A DNA stretch of 55,675 nucleotides from Sphingobacteriia bacterium (GCA_008080835.1 VMDK01000124.1:1-55675), one strand, 5' to 3'; shown: positions 28,925 through 38,887, counted from the first letter of the stretch. Numbers and translations are program-made. The notes: generated from the letters alone by a model not told the origin.

Positions 28925-30187
28925 TCAATTCGCAAAGCCTATCGGTCCATTCAGATCGGTCAAACCGAACAACCTTCGTATATTATCACGAACACTATTG
29001 GAGTATTTCTCATTGAAGTCTGGTACGTCCTGGAATTCAGGTCGACTAAGAATACCGTTCAATAGTACGAGTATTTGCGAAGCCATTTCCTCCAACCGGT
29101 TCACTAATGCAGTACCCGAGATCTCGGCATCATATGCCATTGCTATCCAGTCTTCTCGCTGGATTTGATCGACGTCGAATTTGCCATTTACTGACATTGC
29201 GAGATCAGTAGATAATTCAGGATACATTGATGTGCAAACTAGATCATATCCACTCGCAAGACGAGGTCCCATACTATCGTGAATAATAGAGTAATTCTTT
29301 GCGTGTGCGTCACAATTACCAATGAGGACATTGAATAAGAATATTCTTGTGAATTTTTCGATGTCTAAAGCCGGGACAAGAAATCTATCCCTGATCAATC
29401 TCAGACATCGAACAAATCCAGGACCTCCTTCTTTTTCATACTTTGCCGAATGCATTACACACAATGCCTGGCTAAAATCCTCCTGATGAATGCGTTCCGG
29501 TCCGGACTTTCCCCATTCCCGGTCGTACCGATCAACAACATAACCTGTAGCTCCGTTAATTTTTATCAGTCTGATTTGCGGTATTGCGATCCCAGTCTTT
29601 TCAGCTAAGATCATAGTTGCATACTCATTGAAGGGAAGTTGACCATAAGTGACACTATCCGGTTTGAGTATCACATTACTTGGTGCTCCATTTTTGGGCA
29701 AAAAGTATGTGCCTCTCTCTAGATAAAGGGCTGTCTTTGGTTGCGCACCTGCAATAGAGAGCCTCACATTCTTTTCTGAATGCAGGTACGGTTGAAGTAA
29801 TCGATCTTTAGTCAACAGTACATACAACTCGTTCTCCGTAAGCTTGGCAAATGACCAACGCTCTTGAGGCAGGGACTCAATTATGCGTACTGCACCAATG
29901 CATTCTTTTCCCAATTCACTGAGCAAATGAAAATGGTTGGATGTAGATATGTTGATCGCCCTTGCAATAGACGCCTTTTCAGCTTCTTCAGGCAGCAATC
30001 CGGTAAAATATGCATGGGCAGCTCCACCATAGTATTCTTGATCGGTCAACGGCAATGATAGTGACAGCGGCTTGCCACCTTTCTCTACATAGTCATCGTC
30101 GTAAGAGAAGGACAAGGTGCCGTACTTGTCTACGCTAAGCCTCCCTACTAGATCTTCAGCTAGAAATACGTTTATCGAATTGGTCAT
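28925..30187 (-). CDS. hipA: HipA family serine/threonine kinase toxin
   Basis: 'VRLSIAGAQPKTALYL', 'VILKPDS', 'FLFNVLIGNCDAHAKNYSIIHD' (catalytic Asp), 'LASGYDLVCTSMYP'; follows a HipB-type regulator with a 32-nt overlap. Confidence 0.93.
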   Translation of the reverse strand: MTNSINVFLAEDLVGRLSVDKYGTLSFSYDDDYVEKGGKPLSLSLPLTDQEYYGGAAHAYFTGLLPEEAEKASIARAINISTSNHFHLLSELGKECIGAVRIIESLPQERWSFAKLTENELYVLLTKDRLLQPYLHSEKNVRLSIAGAQPKTALYLERGTYFLPKNGAPSNVILKPDSVTYGQLPFNEYATMILAEKTGIAIPQIRLIKINGATGYVVDRYDREWGKSGPERIHQEDFSQALCVMHSAKYEKEGGPGFVRCLRLIRDRFLVPALDIEKFTRIFLFNVLIGNCDAHAKNYSIIHDSMGPRLASGYDLVCTSMYPELSTDLAMSVNGKFDVDQIQREDWIAMAYDAEISGTALVNRLEEMASQILVLLNGILSRPEFQDVPDFNEKYSNSVRDNIRRLFGLTDLNGPIGFAN

Positions 30188-30377
30188 TGATGATCATTCG
30201 TAAGCCTAGAGTTTGGACAATGCGAAGTGCTTTCCCAAGCTCACAGGTCTCCTTGCCATTCTCCAGTTCGGAAACAAATCTGGTTCCAACCCCACTGACC
30301 ATTGAGAGGTCTTTTTGCGTGAGCTTGAGTTTTTTCCGTTGTTCCTTAATGATTTTACCTAAATCTGAAGCATTCAT
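30156..30377 (-). CDS. hipB: HipB-like XRE-family antitoxin/repressor
   Basis: 73 aa HTH_XRE: 'LGKIIKEQRKKLKLTQKDLSMVSGVGTRFVSELENGKETCELGKALRIVQTLGLRM'. Confidence 0.92.
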   Translation of the reverse strand: MNASDLGKIIKEQRKKLKLTQKDLSMVSGVGTRFVSELENGKETCELGKALRIVQTLGLRMIINDQFDKRISS

Positions 30378-30395
30378 ATTACCGTTCTGTAATAT
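30376..30395. promoter_or_regulatory. HipB operator-like site 1: ATATTACCGTTCTGTAATAT
   Basis: Near-perfect 20-bp palindrome, centre 30385.5; overlaps the hipB start codon. Confidence 0.75.
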
Positions 30396-30424
30396 TCCAA
30401 CAAAAATAGCGAATATTCCGTCTT

Positions 30425-30444
30425 ATATTACTCTTCGGTAACAT
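30425..30444. promoter_or_regulatory. HipB operator-like site 2: ATATTACTCTTCGGTAACAT
   Basis: Centre 30434.5, exactly 49 bp from site 1. Confidence 0.7.
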
Positions 30445-30473
30445 TTATAAAATATTGGTCCAATAATCTACAT

Positions 30474-30493
30474 TTAATACCGAACGGTAATAA
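30474..30493. promoter_or_regulatory. HipB operator-like site 3: TTAATACCGAACGGTAATAA
   Basis: Centre 30483.5, exactly 49 bp from site 2. Confidence 0.72.
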
Positions 30494-30522
30494 TATGATT
30501 GCAACCTGGTTTATTCATGAAT

Positions 30523-30542
30523 AAATTCCCGAACGGGATATT
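30523..30542. promoter_or_regulatory. HipB operator-like site 4: AAATTCCCGAACGGGATATT
   Basis: Same CCGAACGG core; centre 30532.5, exactly 49 bp from site 3; reaches the stop codon of the adjacent cargo gene. Confidence 0.62.
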
Positions 30543-33500
30543 ATTGACCTCTCTTTGAATCGCGGATCAGAGTCACCGTTCCGGAAACTGTATACTCATC
30601 ATCGAGCTCGAAACGCCAGATCTTGAATATGCTGAAGTACGTTCCTGACGGTAAGTTCTTACCTCCTGTGCGACCATCCCAGCAATCGTAAACACTATTG
30701 GAATGGAATACCCGCTCACCCCATCGATTATAGATGATCCATTCAATGGAATCGCACCCGGGATTCAGTCCGTCCAGACAAAAGAAATCATTGAAACCAT
30801 CAGCTCCCGGAGTGAATACATTGGGAATGAACAGATCATCTCCTCCCTTTGGTGCAGTTTCGATGACAGATGTGGCCGTGTCTGAACAGAGTGTATTCGG
30901 GTTGACGATGAGGGTGGCCGTATAGGTCATACCCGGTTCGTACTGATGCTTGGGATTCTTCTCAGTGCTCGTCTGCCCGTCTCCAAAGTCCCAATAATAG
31001 TCAGGCCCCTTACTGGATGTGGTGAATGACGCCTCATAAACACATGGCTCCAATTCATACTCAAAGGTGGCGTCTTTGTGTCCATACACATAAATAGATC
31101 GCTTGAACACATCCGAGATATTACAAGTATTGGAATCGATCACCGTAAGCGTGACCTCATAGGTGCCGGGTTCCTCATACCGGTGATCCGGCGAGTAATT
31201 GACCGTATCCGTATTCCCATCCCCAAAATCCCAGATGAATTTCGCCTGGGTACGGCTGAAATTCTCAAAGTGCACATCCAGCGGAGCACAGCCCAATGGA
31301 GGATCCGGACGGAAATAGGCATCCACCGCCGTTCGTATCTGAAGATCTATCTTGAAACTCGCATTGCTGCAACGTGGGCTCAAATTGGTCGTGAACGCCG
31401 CATCCGGTGTGACCGGGAAATCTTGTCGTCCACCTTCATTTCCGTTCGGGCACGATGAGCAAACACTCTGATAGATCACTCCTTTCTTATCGAACCGACT
31501 CGTCCCTCCGTCCACATGGTCCGCGGTAGAGTCTCCACCAAAATAGGTCGCATAGAGCAAGCTCTGCGCATCCTTATCCAGGACGATGATGTAAAAATCG
31601 TTCCCGTCAGTTGTGGGTTGTTCTGCATCACTGGTTATCTCGAGGTCTGTGGTCGATCCCGGATGCAGGTCCGGTCGAACTACCGACCCCCATCCGCTCA
31701 TATAGATGTGTTCGCAATTGTCGACCAAGAAGGCCGTCGGCGCGATGTCGATCTGATTATTCCGCACCCCAAAGGATGTCTGGAATTCAATGTTCTGTAG
31801 TGAGGTGTCGATCTTGGCAACAAACTGCCCTTTATTCGATTCGCCATATACTCCGGAACTTGGTTTGATATTTCCTTCAGTCTGACCAGCAACGAAAATG
31901 GATCCTTCATTGTTGATCTCCACAAAATAGATCTGATCATAACTGCCCGTTCCGAAATACGATGCTGCTTTCACTTCTTTGGTTCCCTGATCGAATATCG
32001 CAATGATCCCGTCAATTCCACCGATGCGCTTCTTGTTCAGCACTCCTGTCGTGGTGTGCATGGTATCGCTATTGCTGCCACCACCCACGACTATATTCGA
32101 ATCGACATCCACCTTGATGCTGTACAACGCGTCGGCTCCAGAACCTCCCCAGAACGTACTCCATTCCAATTGACTGAGATCTTCATTGAGCTGGAACGCG
32201 CAGCCTTCCGAGCCTACAATGGTATTGTCGACGGCGTTGACCATCGGGAAGTCGGATGAATTGGTGCTTGATGCGATGTACGCATTGTTGCTTTCATCCA
32301 TGAATATATCACCACGATAGTCATCGGCGTAGTTATACCGCAGACTGCCATTCGAATTCAACCCATCTCTTCCCGACCCTCCAACGAATGTTGATGCAAG
32401 GAGTTGTTTTCCGTCGACACTGAACTTGGACACGATGATATCCGTGTTTCCGTTATGTGTGGTGTCATATGCGGTCAGTGTGAATGGGAAATCGGAACTA
32501 TAGGATGTTCCCATCACCAGGAGTTGATCATTCTTGTCGACCACCAGACTATGAGGATACTCATCTCTGGCTCCTCCCAAATACGTCGCATAGAGCAAAG
32601 TAGTCCCGGCCGAATCGTATTTACTGATCGTGATATCGCAGGCGAGGTTTGCAGGGCTAAGCCCTTCTCCTCCTCCAAACTCGGTCTGATAGGCCCCGGC
32701 TGTCACCGGATACTGTCCAAAATAACCATCCGTGATGCCACCGGCGTACAAGTGTCCTTCGCTATCGTAAGTGGCCGTGAAACCAAAGTTATCGCCCCTA
32801 CTTCCGCTGTAGGTGCTGAAGATGAGCTTGGGGTCTATGCGATATTGTGCATCTGCCGTGTTGGCCATTTGTCCGAAAGACGAAACAGCTTCATATCTAA
32901 CCTCATCCCCAATAATGTTGAAATGGAATTGCGGAAATGGCGCTGTAGGATGTTCAGATAGTGTAATCGGAGGGGTTTCAGTGAGCACACCCAAGGAATG
33001 CGTGATCTTCAGGTATCCTTGCTCGAGACTCATGTCGTCCGCTCCTTCTACACCCAATCTGATCTGCGAAGGATCCGCTCCTTTAGCTACGATCCAGTCG
33101 TATTTCAACGAGCCATCGAAACCCGTATAGAATTCGAGATCGATCCCCGGATAGATCCCGTTCAATCGCATTTTTTCATAGGATCTGACATTAGTTGCGT
33201 GTTTCCGCGCGTCATTTCCATTCACGTAGTAGTTGAAATAGTACGACGTCGGCTCGGTGGGACTGGCTTCAGGAATCTGCCCTTCCAGAAAATGAAGTTT
33301 CAGCACATGAGCTTGTACACGGAATTTCGTTGTGGTGTACTCATTCCGGAAATGGTGGAAGAATTCCAACACCTCATGCTTCTCCTCGGCGTTGTGGAAT
33401 GAATAAGTGAGCCCGTTCCGTTCGATAAAAAGATAACCCGATGGGATCTCTGTACGGAACAGCACATTTTCATGAAACTGCCCTTTGTTCTCTTCAAATA

Positions 33501-33609
33501 AGAATTTGCGCAATCGGGATTCCTCTGCCTGCGCCGACGCTGAAGCGCAGAAAAGCGTGATAATCAGAAGGAAATAATGGATCCGACGCATAAAATGGCT
33601 ACCAAACAA
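30541..33609 (-). CDS. Large T9SS type B (gliding motility-associated C-terminal domain) secreted protein with SBBP-like repeats and PKD domains
   Basis: 1022 aa; signal peptide, DUF7948-like N-terminus, repeated 'YLGGxxxDEYPHSLVVDKNDQLLVMGTSYSSDFP', PKD 'FIWDFGDGNTDTVNYSPDHRYEEPGTYEVTLTV', C-term 'IPNVFTPGADGFNDFFCLDGLNPGCDSIEWIIYNRWGERVFHS...GGKNLPSGTYF'. Confidence 0.92.
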   Translation of the reverse strand: MFGSHFMRRIHYFLLIITLFCASASAQAEESRLRKFLFEENKGQFHENVLFRTEIPSGYLFIERNGLTYSFHNAEEKHEVLEFFHHFRNEYTTTKFRVQAHVLKLHFLEGQIPEASPTEPTSYYFNYYVNGNDARKHATNVRSYEKMRLNGIYPGIDLEFYTGFDGSLKYDWIVAKGADPSQIRLGVEGADDMSLEQGYLKITHSLGVLTETPPITLSEHPTAPFPQFHFNIIGDEVRYEAVSSFGQMANTADAQYRIDPKLIFSTYSGSRGDNFGFTATYDSEGHLYAGGITDGYFGQYPVTAGAYQTEFGGGEGLSPANLACDITISKYDSAGTTLLYATYLGGARDEYPHSLVVDKNDQLLVMGTSYSSDFPFTLTAYDTTHNGNTDIIVSKFSVDGKQLLASTFVGGSGRDGLNSNGSLRYNYADDYRGDIFMDESNNAYIASSTNSSDFPMVNAVDNTIVGSEGCAFQLNEDLSQLEWSTFWGGSGADALYSIKVDVDSNIVVGGGSNSDTMHTTTGVLNKKRIGGIDGIIAIFDQGTKEVKAASYFGTGSYDQIYFVEINNEGSIFVAGQTEGNIKPSSGVYGESNKGQFVAKIDTSLQNIEFQTSFGVRNNQIDIAPTAFLVDNCEHIYMSGWGSVVRPDLHPGSTTDLEITSDAEQPTTDGNDFYIIVLDKDAQSLLYATYFGGDSTADHVDGGTSRFDKKGVIYQSVCSSCPNGNEGGRQDFPVTPDAAFTTNLSPRCSNASFKIDLQIRTAVDAYFRPDPPLGCAPLDVHFENFSRTQAKFIWDFGDGNTDTVNYSPDHRYEEPGTYEVTLTVIDSNTCNISDVFKRSIYVYGHKDATFEYELEPCVYEASFTTSSKGPDYYWDFGDGQTSTEKNPKHQYEPGMTYTATLIVNPNTLCSDTATSVIETAPKGGDDLFIPNVFTPGADGFNDFFCLDGLNPGCDSIEWIIYNRWGERVFHSNSVYDCWDGRTGGKNLPSGTYFSIFKIWRFELDDEYTVSGTVTLIRDSKRGQ

Positions 33610-33696
33610 AGTTAATAAAACTGCCTATGGTAAAGACCCCTGAAACCCCTAAAACGTTGGCCAATTGGGCTATATTCGCGAAAAATTTGACACTGC

Positions 33697-35208
33697 ATGG
33701 AACTTAACGAGCAGCAATTACAGCGCAGGGAGTCCCTACAAGCAATCCGGGAAATGGGTATTGACCCCTTTCCACCGGAGCCGTACAACGTTAGTGTGAC
33801 GGCCAAGGATATCAAGGATCACTACGAAGACGACAAGCTCAACTATAAGGATATTTCCATAGCAGGAAGGCTGATGCGTCGACGCATCATGGGTAAGGCC
33901 AGCTTCGCCGAATTGCAGGACGAAACCGGCAAGATCCAGATCTATGTGAACCGAGATGAGATCTGCCCGGGAGAAGACAAAAGCCTGTACAATACGCTCT
34001 TTAAAAAACTCCTTGACATCGGTGATATCATCGGGGTCAAAGGATATGTATTCACCACTCAGGTTGGTGAGATTTCCATACACGTGACTGGTTTGAAGTT
34101 GCTGTGTAAAGCACTCAATCCCCTCCCGATGCCTAAAGAAGTTGACGGAAAGGTATTCGATGCATTCACAGACCCGGAACAGCGCTATCGAATGCGTTAT
34201 GTGGACTTGATCGTGAATCCAAAAGTCCGTGAGATCTTCAAGAAGAGATCACGCGCGATCAGTTCCATGCGAAATTTCCTGGATGACAAAGGATACATGG
34301 AGGTTGAAACTCCTATCCTACAGCCGATTCCGGGTGGAGCAGCTGCCCGTCCGTTCATCACGCATCACAATGCTCTGGATATCCCATTGTACTTGCGTAT
34401 TGCCAACGAGCTCTACCTGAAACGACTCCTCGTTGGGGGCTATCGAGGAGTGTATGAATTTGCCAAAGACTTCCGCAACGAAGGGATGGACAGGACCCAC
34501 AATCCGGAGTTCACTCAAATGGAACTCTACGTAGCCTACAAGGACTACAATTGGATGATGGACCTTACGGAGGCAATGTTGCGCAGTATCGCAGAGGAAG
34601 TAACGGGCGACACATCGGTTAAATTCGGCGACAAGACCATCGATTTCGGTGAGCCATTCGAGCGCTTGACCTTATTCGGGGCGATCGAGAAGTACACCGG
34701 TAAAAACCTACACGGTAAATCGGAGGACGAGATCCGCGCTATTGCGAAGGAATTGAAGGTGGAGGTGGATGAGAACATGGGCTCAGGTAAGATGATCGAT
34801 GAGATCTTTGGAGAGCACGTGGAGCATCATTTGACCCAACCGACTTTCATCAAAGATTATCCGGTTTCGATGAGTCCGTTGACCAAAAAACATCGCGAAG
34901 ACCCTACGCTCACTGAGCGATTTGAGTTGATCATCAATGGAAAAGAGATCGCGAATTGCTACAGTGAGTTGAATGATCCGATCGATCAGCGCGAGCGATT
35001 CGAGGAACAAGCAAAATTGCTGGAACGCGGTGACGATGAAGCCATGTTCATCGATGAGGATTTCCTTCGCTCCCTGGAGTATGGGATGCCTCCTACTGCA
35101 GGTATCGGAATTGGCATTGATAGGCTAGTGATGCTGTTGACGGATCAAAGTTCGATACAGGAAGTATTGTTCTTCCCGCAAATGCGACCGATCAAACGCG
35201 AGGATTGA
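33697..35208 (+). CDS. lysS: Lysine--tRNA ligase (class II)
   Basis: '[35 protein letters not shown]', '[30 protein letters not shown]', '[30 protein letters not shown]'. Confidence 0.97.
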   Translation: MELNEQQLQRRESLQAIREMGIDPFPPEPYNVSVTAKDIKDHYEDDKLNYKDISIAGRLMRRRIMGKASFAELQDETGKIQIYVNRDEICPGEDKSLYNTLFKKLLDIGDIIGVKGYVFTTQVGEISIHVTGLKLLCKALNPLPMPKEVDGKVFDAFTDPEQRYRMRYVDLIVNPKVREIFKKRSRAISSMRNFLDDKGYMEVETPILQPIPGGAAARPFITHHNALDIPLYLRIANELYLKRLLVGGYRGVYEFAKDFRNEGMDRTHNPEFTQMELYVAYKDYNWMMDLTEAMLRSIAEEVTGDTSVKFGDKTIDFGEPFERLTLFGAIEKYTGKNLHGKSEDEIRAIAKELKVEVDENMGSGKMIDEIFGEHVEHHLTQPTFIKDYPVSMSPLTKKHREDPTLTERFELIINGKEIANCYSELNDPIDQRERFEEQAKLLERGDDEAMFIDEDFLRSLEYGMPPTAGIGIGIDRLVMLLTDQSSIQEVLFFPQMRPIKRED

Positions 35209-35235
35209 TCGAAACTTTCACCCTTCATTTTTGAC

Positions 35236-35264
35236 AAAAAAAATGGACCCGCCGAAGCGGGCCC
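35236..35264 (-). terminator. Rho-independent terminator for the 35301-35888 gene (minus strand)
   Basis: Minus strand GGGCCCGC-TTCG-GCGGGTCC then A followed by a T-rich tract. Confidence 0.8.
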
Positions 35265-35300
35265 ACCCAATTTTGGTCACCTCTTAAGGTGTAAAAGAGT

Positions 35301-35888
35301 TTACTGTCGCAATTTTATAAAAGGCAAACCAAATTCTTCATCGCCATTTTCATCGACGACGTTGATCAAGTAGGAACCGGATTCCAGTTCGCGGACATTG
35401 ATCGTTCCACTATCTTCAAATCGACCGGATTGAACCATGCGACCACCGATATCGAAGATCAAGTATTTGTAAGAAGCACCCGGGACATCCAATTTGAGTC
35501 CGGATACTGTTATATCACCATTGGTTGGGTTCGGATATAGTCCAACCTCTCCAATGCCGGTTCCGCCAAAGTATACCACTCTGGTCGGCGTTTCTGAGCT
35601 TTGTCCGTCGAAATCCACTTGGTTGATCTTGTAATAGACGTAACCTTTCGTGTTCGGCTCCAGAACATCGAGATAATCGTATTCATTGATCTCGTTGCTG
35701 AATCCTACAGCAGGAACCTCGTTGATCTTATTAAACTGATCATCTCCCGGCTTTTTACGGTAGATATCGAAGCGTTCGTTATTGTCCTCCATGGACGTCG
35801 CCCATGTGAGTCTAACCTGAGAATTTGTGATCTTTTTCGCATGGAAATAGAGCCAATCGACCGGTACCGGTGTTGGGTTACCTGTCAC
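35301..35888 (-). pseudogene. C-terminal module of a T9SS type A cargo protein, 5'-truncated
   Basis: 'PTPVPVDWLYFHAKKITNSQVRLTWATSMEDNNERFDIYRK...' module plus CTD 'VGLYPNPTNGDITVSGLKLD...YLIFDIGGRMVQSGRFEDSGTINVRELESGSYLINVVDENGDEEFGLPFIKLR'; GTG start, no signal peptide; homology-like sequence runs upstream of the start. Confidence 0.65.
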
Positions 35889-36127
35889 TACGTCAACTAA
35901 ACACTCAGCAACAGACGAACTACTGCAGACGTCAAAGTTCTTAAAGAGCCTTTTCGCCTAGTTTAGATAAAGAAACAAAAGTAGTGCAGAGAAACACATT
36001 TTTTAAGCAATTAGCCCTGCTTTCCTCGAATCCAGACTTGATATTTATATTAAAAACTGACAGTCAGTGAGTTACGAAATGTCAAATTTGGTCAGACTTT
36101 CGCCATTTAATTGATCGAAACACCTTG

Positions 36128-37432
36128 CTATTCAACAACTTCCGCACCGTCTATGAATTCCAGGATAAGCCTATCTACTATAATATCCCTTGGCCTGATG
36201 GGCTGATTCAGCCTCACACCTTGCAATGTAGTACACCTGCTTAAAGCCACGTATACCTGACCATGCGCAAAGGCGCCCTTGCCGATATCAATGATCACCT
36301 TCTCGAAGGTCTTACCCTGACTTTTGTGGATCGTGATGGCATAAGCCAGTTGCAATGGGAACTGAGAGTAAGAGCCCAAGACCTCCTCCTCTACCTCAGC
36401 TGTTTGAGAGTTCCACGTATACCTGATCTCCTGCCATTTTTCGCGATAGACGATCTCTTGATTCCCATGTATATCGACCAGGATCTCATCGTCATCCATC
36501 TCAATGATATGAGCTATGGTCCCGTTGACCCAACGCTTTTCAGGATCATTCTTCACCATCATTACTTTAGCCCCGACTTTTAGTTCAAGCCTTATCGGGG
36601 CAGGAAGTCGGTGCTCGATATTCTTGCCGGATTCATATTGCTCTTTGAACTTCCCTTTAAGTCGTCCGGTATATGTCCTATGCTCCGTGTCTAACTCTCG
36701 CAGTTTGAACATATTGACGTTTCGAGCACGATCGCGGCGCGATGTCAGGAACACCGACTCTTCATCCGGCTCTAGATCCGGCTCGTAGCGCGAGTTCAAC
36801 AGTTCGAGATCCCGAGGCTCCACCTGGTCATTCCGAATGTTATTGAGTATGCGCAGAAATTCAGTCTCGTCTTCTTGCTGACGATACACCTTTGTCAGCA
36901 CTACTCGCTCCATCGCCATGCGATTCGGAAACGCATCGAAAAAGTGCATTCCGGAATACATCATCCGCAACTGGGTCTCCTCTGATGGAGGTACTACCGG
37001 ACTCAATTGAAACAAGTCTCCGATCATCACGAGCTGGACCCCTCCAAACGGAAGATCCATACGCTTGCGGTGTTTTCTGAGTGAAATATCGATTCCCTTC
37101 ATGAGGTCGACGCGAACCATGGAAATCTCATCGATGATGAGCATGTCGAGCTTTTTCATGACCCTTGCCTTGTTGTTCCTGAATTTGATGTTCTGTAACA
37201 GAACGATCCCGGGAGGAAAGCTGAAGAATGAGTGAATGGTTTGCCCGCCAACGTTTAATGCCGCAATGCCAGTTGGCGCAAGGACTACGTGCTTCTTCTT
37301 GGTGATGCCCAGAAAATGTCTGAGAAGAGTAGACTTGCCGGTTCCGGCCTTCCCGGTAATGAACACTGACCGGTCGGTATTCTCCATCAGGTCGAGTGAA
37401 TGTTCGAATTCAGAAGTGATCTCTATGGACAT
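36128..37432 (-). CDS. AAA ATPase / PIF1-like helicase
   Basis: 'FITGKAGTGKSTLLRHFLGITKKKHVVLAPTGIAALNVGGQTIHSFFSFPPG', 'KLDMLIIDEISMVRVDLM', 'LAYAITIHKSQGKTFEKVIID'. Start refined to MSIEITSEFEH. Confidence 0.93.
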   Translation of the reverse strand: MSIEITSEFEHSLDLMENTDRSVFITGKAGTGKSTLLRHFLGITKKKHVVLAPTGIAALNVGGQTIHSFFSFPPGIVLLQNIKFRNNKARVMKKLDMLIIDEISMVRVDLMKGIDISLRKHRKRMDLPFGGVQLVMIGDLFQLSPVVPPSEETQLRMMYSGMHFFDAFPNRMAMERVVLTKVYRQQEDETEFLRILNNIRNDQVEPRDLELLNSRYEPDLEPDEESVFLTSRRDRARNVNMFKLRELDTEHRTYTGRLKGKFKEQYESGKNIEHRLPAPIRLELKVGAKVMMVKNDPEKRWVNGTIAHIIEMDDDEILVDIHGNQEIVYREKWQEIRYTWNSQTAEVEEEVLGSYSQFPLQLAYAITIHKSQGKTFEKVIIDIGKGAFAHGQVYVALSRCTTLQGVRLNQPIRPRDIIVDRLILEFIDGAEVVE

Positions 37433-37526
37433 GCTCAGGCAGTGGGTAAAGTTAATGGATTCACGTGGATGCAAAGAAGACCCAAATGGCTAGAAAACCC
37501 AGTGATCAGAAATTTCCGGTAAACGC

Positions 37527-37556
37527 AAAAAAAAGGGTGACCATCGGCCACCCTTC
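37527..37556 (-). terminator. Rho-independent terminator for the Spy-like operon
   Basis: Minus strand AAGGGTGGCC-GAT-GGTCACCCTT followed by a T tract. Confidence 0.78.
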
Positions 37557-37587
37557 GAGTTTCAATTTCCAGATCTCTGCTGATTTC

Positions 37588-38448
37588 TTAATCTTCCTGA
37601 AGATCGTCTTTGAGGATGAACCTCATCTTCCACGCATCTTCACCTTCTCTGTGCATGGCATCACCATCGTGCTTATCCTCACCGTGGTGCTTCCTCATGC
37701 TGGCTTTGTGCTTGCGACGGTGATCATGTGCCGCAGTGGCTGCTTTATCCTTCATATGCTTTGAACGGATCGCTTTCATGTCTTCCTTCCATTCCTTGCG
37801 CTTTGGTTCGAGATCCTTTTCGATCGCATCCAATTCGGTCTCATGGGCATCGACAATCGGTCGGATCTGTGTATCTACTATAGATTTGATCTGATCACGA
37901 GTGGCTGTACGTGTCTCACGATCGCCGTATCGATGTCGTGCCGGTTTCTCTTCCTTTTCGCTCTTCAGATCTCTTTTGACTGCCTTGATCTGAATGCGTG
38001 CTTCTTCGATCTGCTTCTTCTCCTCATCGGTAAAAACACTCTCAAACTCTTTACGCTTTTCACTCATGACCGGTTTGATATTCTCGTTGCGATAGGATTT
38101 CATCTCCTCGCGCATGGCTTTGTGAGATGCCCTGTCCTTCTCATGTTCTTCTTTGAGTTTTTCCTTTTGCTCGTCGGTAAGGATCTCCTTGATCTGTTCG
38201 CGATGCGCTTGCATTTTTTCATGCATTTCACCACGCATTTCATCCTTATCTTCTTTACGCATGGCCTTCATTTCCTCTGCAAAAGCCTGATTCAATTCGT
38301 TGATCTTCACCTTTTGCTCTTCGGTGAGGTTCACTTTCTCATCCAACCGATCGGTTCGATGTTTCATCCGATCGTGTTTCTCTTGTGCCAGTGCGGCCTG
38401 ACTCAATCCTAGAAAGAGTGCAAGCATCAATAAAATCCTGTTCTTCAT
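37588..38448 (-). CDS. Spy/CpxP-like (LTxxQ motif) periplasmic protein with internal duplication
   Basis: Signal peptide; 'VNLTEEQKVKINELNQAFAEEMKAMRKED', 'EILTDEQKEKLKEEHEKD', a third similar 'FTDEEKKQIEEARIQIKAVKRD'; His/charge-rich C-terminus. Confidence 0.72.
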   Translation of the reverse strand: MKNRILLMLALFLGLSQAALAQEKHDRMKHRTDRLDEKVNLTEEQKVKINELNQAFAEEMKAMRKEDKDEMRGEMHEKMQAHREQIKEILTDEQKEKLKEEHEKDRASHKAMREEMKSYRNENIKPVMSEKRKEFESVFTDEEKKQIEEARIQIKAVKRDLKSEKEEKPARHRYGDRETRTATRDQIKSIVDTQIRPIVDAHETELDAIEKDLEPKRKEWKEDMKAIRSKHMKDKAATAAHDHRRKHKASMRKHHGEDKHDGDAMHREGEDAWKMRFILKDDLQED

Positions 38449-38503
38449 ATTCGGTTCGGTTTAGTTTCCAATGTTTGTCCTTTAGACCATTCAGACCCAA
38501 TTT

Positions 38504-38887
38504 TCATTCCAAATGGTGTGGAGGTGGTGGCCTGTGAGAGCGGAACATCTTCCTGTGAGCCTTCTGGAGGCGCAGTTCCTGTTCTTCGGTCAACACTTCA
38601 TGCAACGCATCTCGCAATTCCTGATGGGCAGATCTCAGTTGAGCTCTGTTCTTTTTTCTGAGCACATCTACCGTATTTGTATGCTCATCTAAGATGCCTT
38701 CGATCTTTTCTACTTGATCTTCGGTGGGTTGAATGATCCTCATCATTCGCTTCTTCATCCCTTCAGGTTGTTGCATCTTGACTATATGTTCCATGCGGCC
38801 GTGTGTCATCCGACCCGACACGAAGAATCCAAGAGCAAATCCCAGAAGGATCGCACTTATGGTGATTATAGTAATTCTAGTTTTCAT
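38504..38887 (-). CDS. Membrane-anchored Spy/CnrX-like periplasmic protein
   Basis: MKTRITIITISAILLGFALGFFVSGRMTHGRMEHIVKMQQPEGMKKRMMRIIQPTEDQVEKIEGILDEHTN...LTEEQELRLQKAHRKMFRSHRPPPPHHLE. Confidence 0.7.
   Translation of the reverse strand: MKTRITIITISAILLGFALGFFVSGRMTHGRMEHIVKMQQPEGMKKRMMRIIQPTEDQVEKIEGILDEHTNTVDVLRKKNRAQLRSAHQELRDALHEVLTEEQELRLQKAHRKMFRSHRPPPPHHLE

Noticed and set aside
32404-32961. 185-aa plus-strand ORF and neighbouring plus ORFs at 31078-33402
   Set aside because: Antisense to the T9SS type B cargo gene; no family signal.
36056-36068. ACTGACAGTCAGT palindrome next to an A/T tract as terminator of the PIF1-like gene
   Set aside because: Stem of only about 5 bp with a 3-nt loop and 70 bp past the stop; too weak to call.
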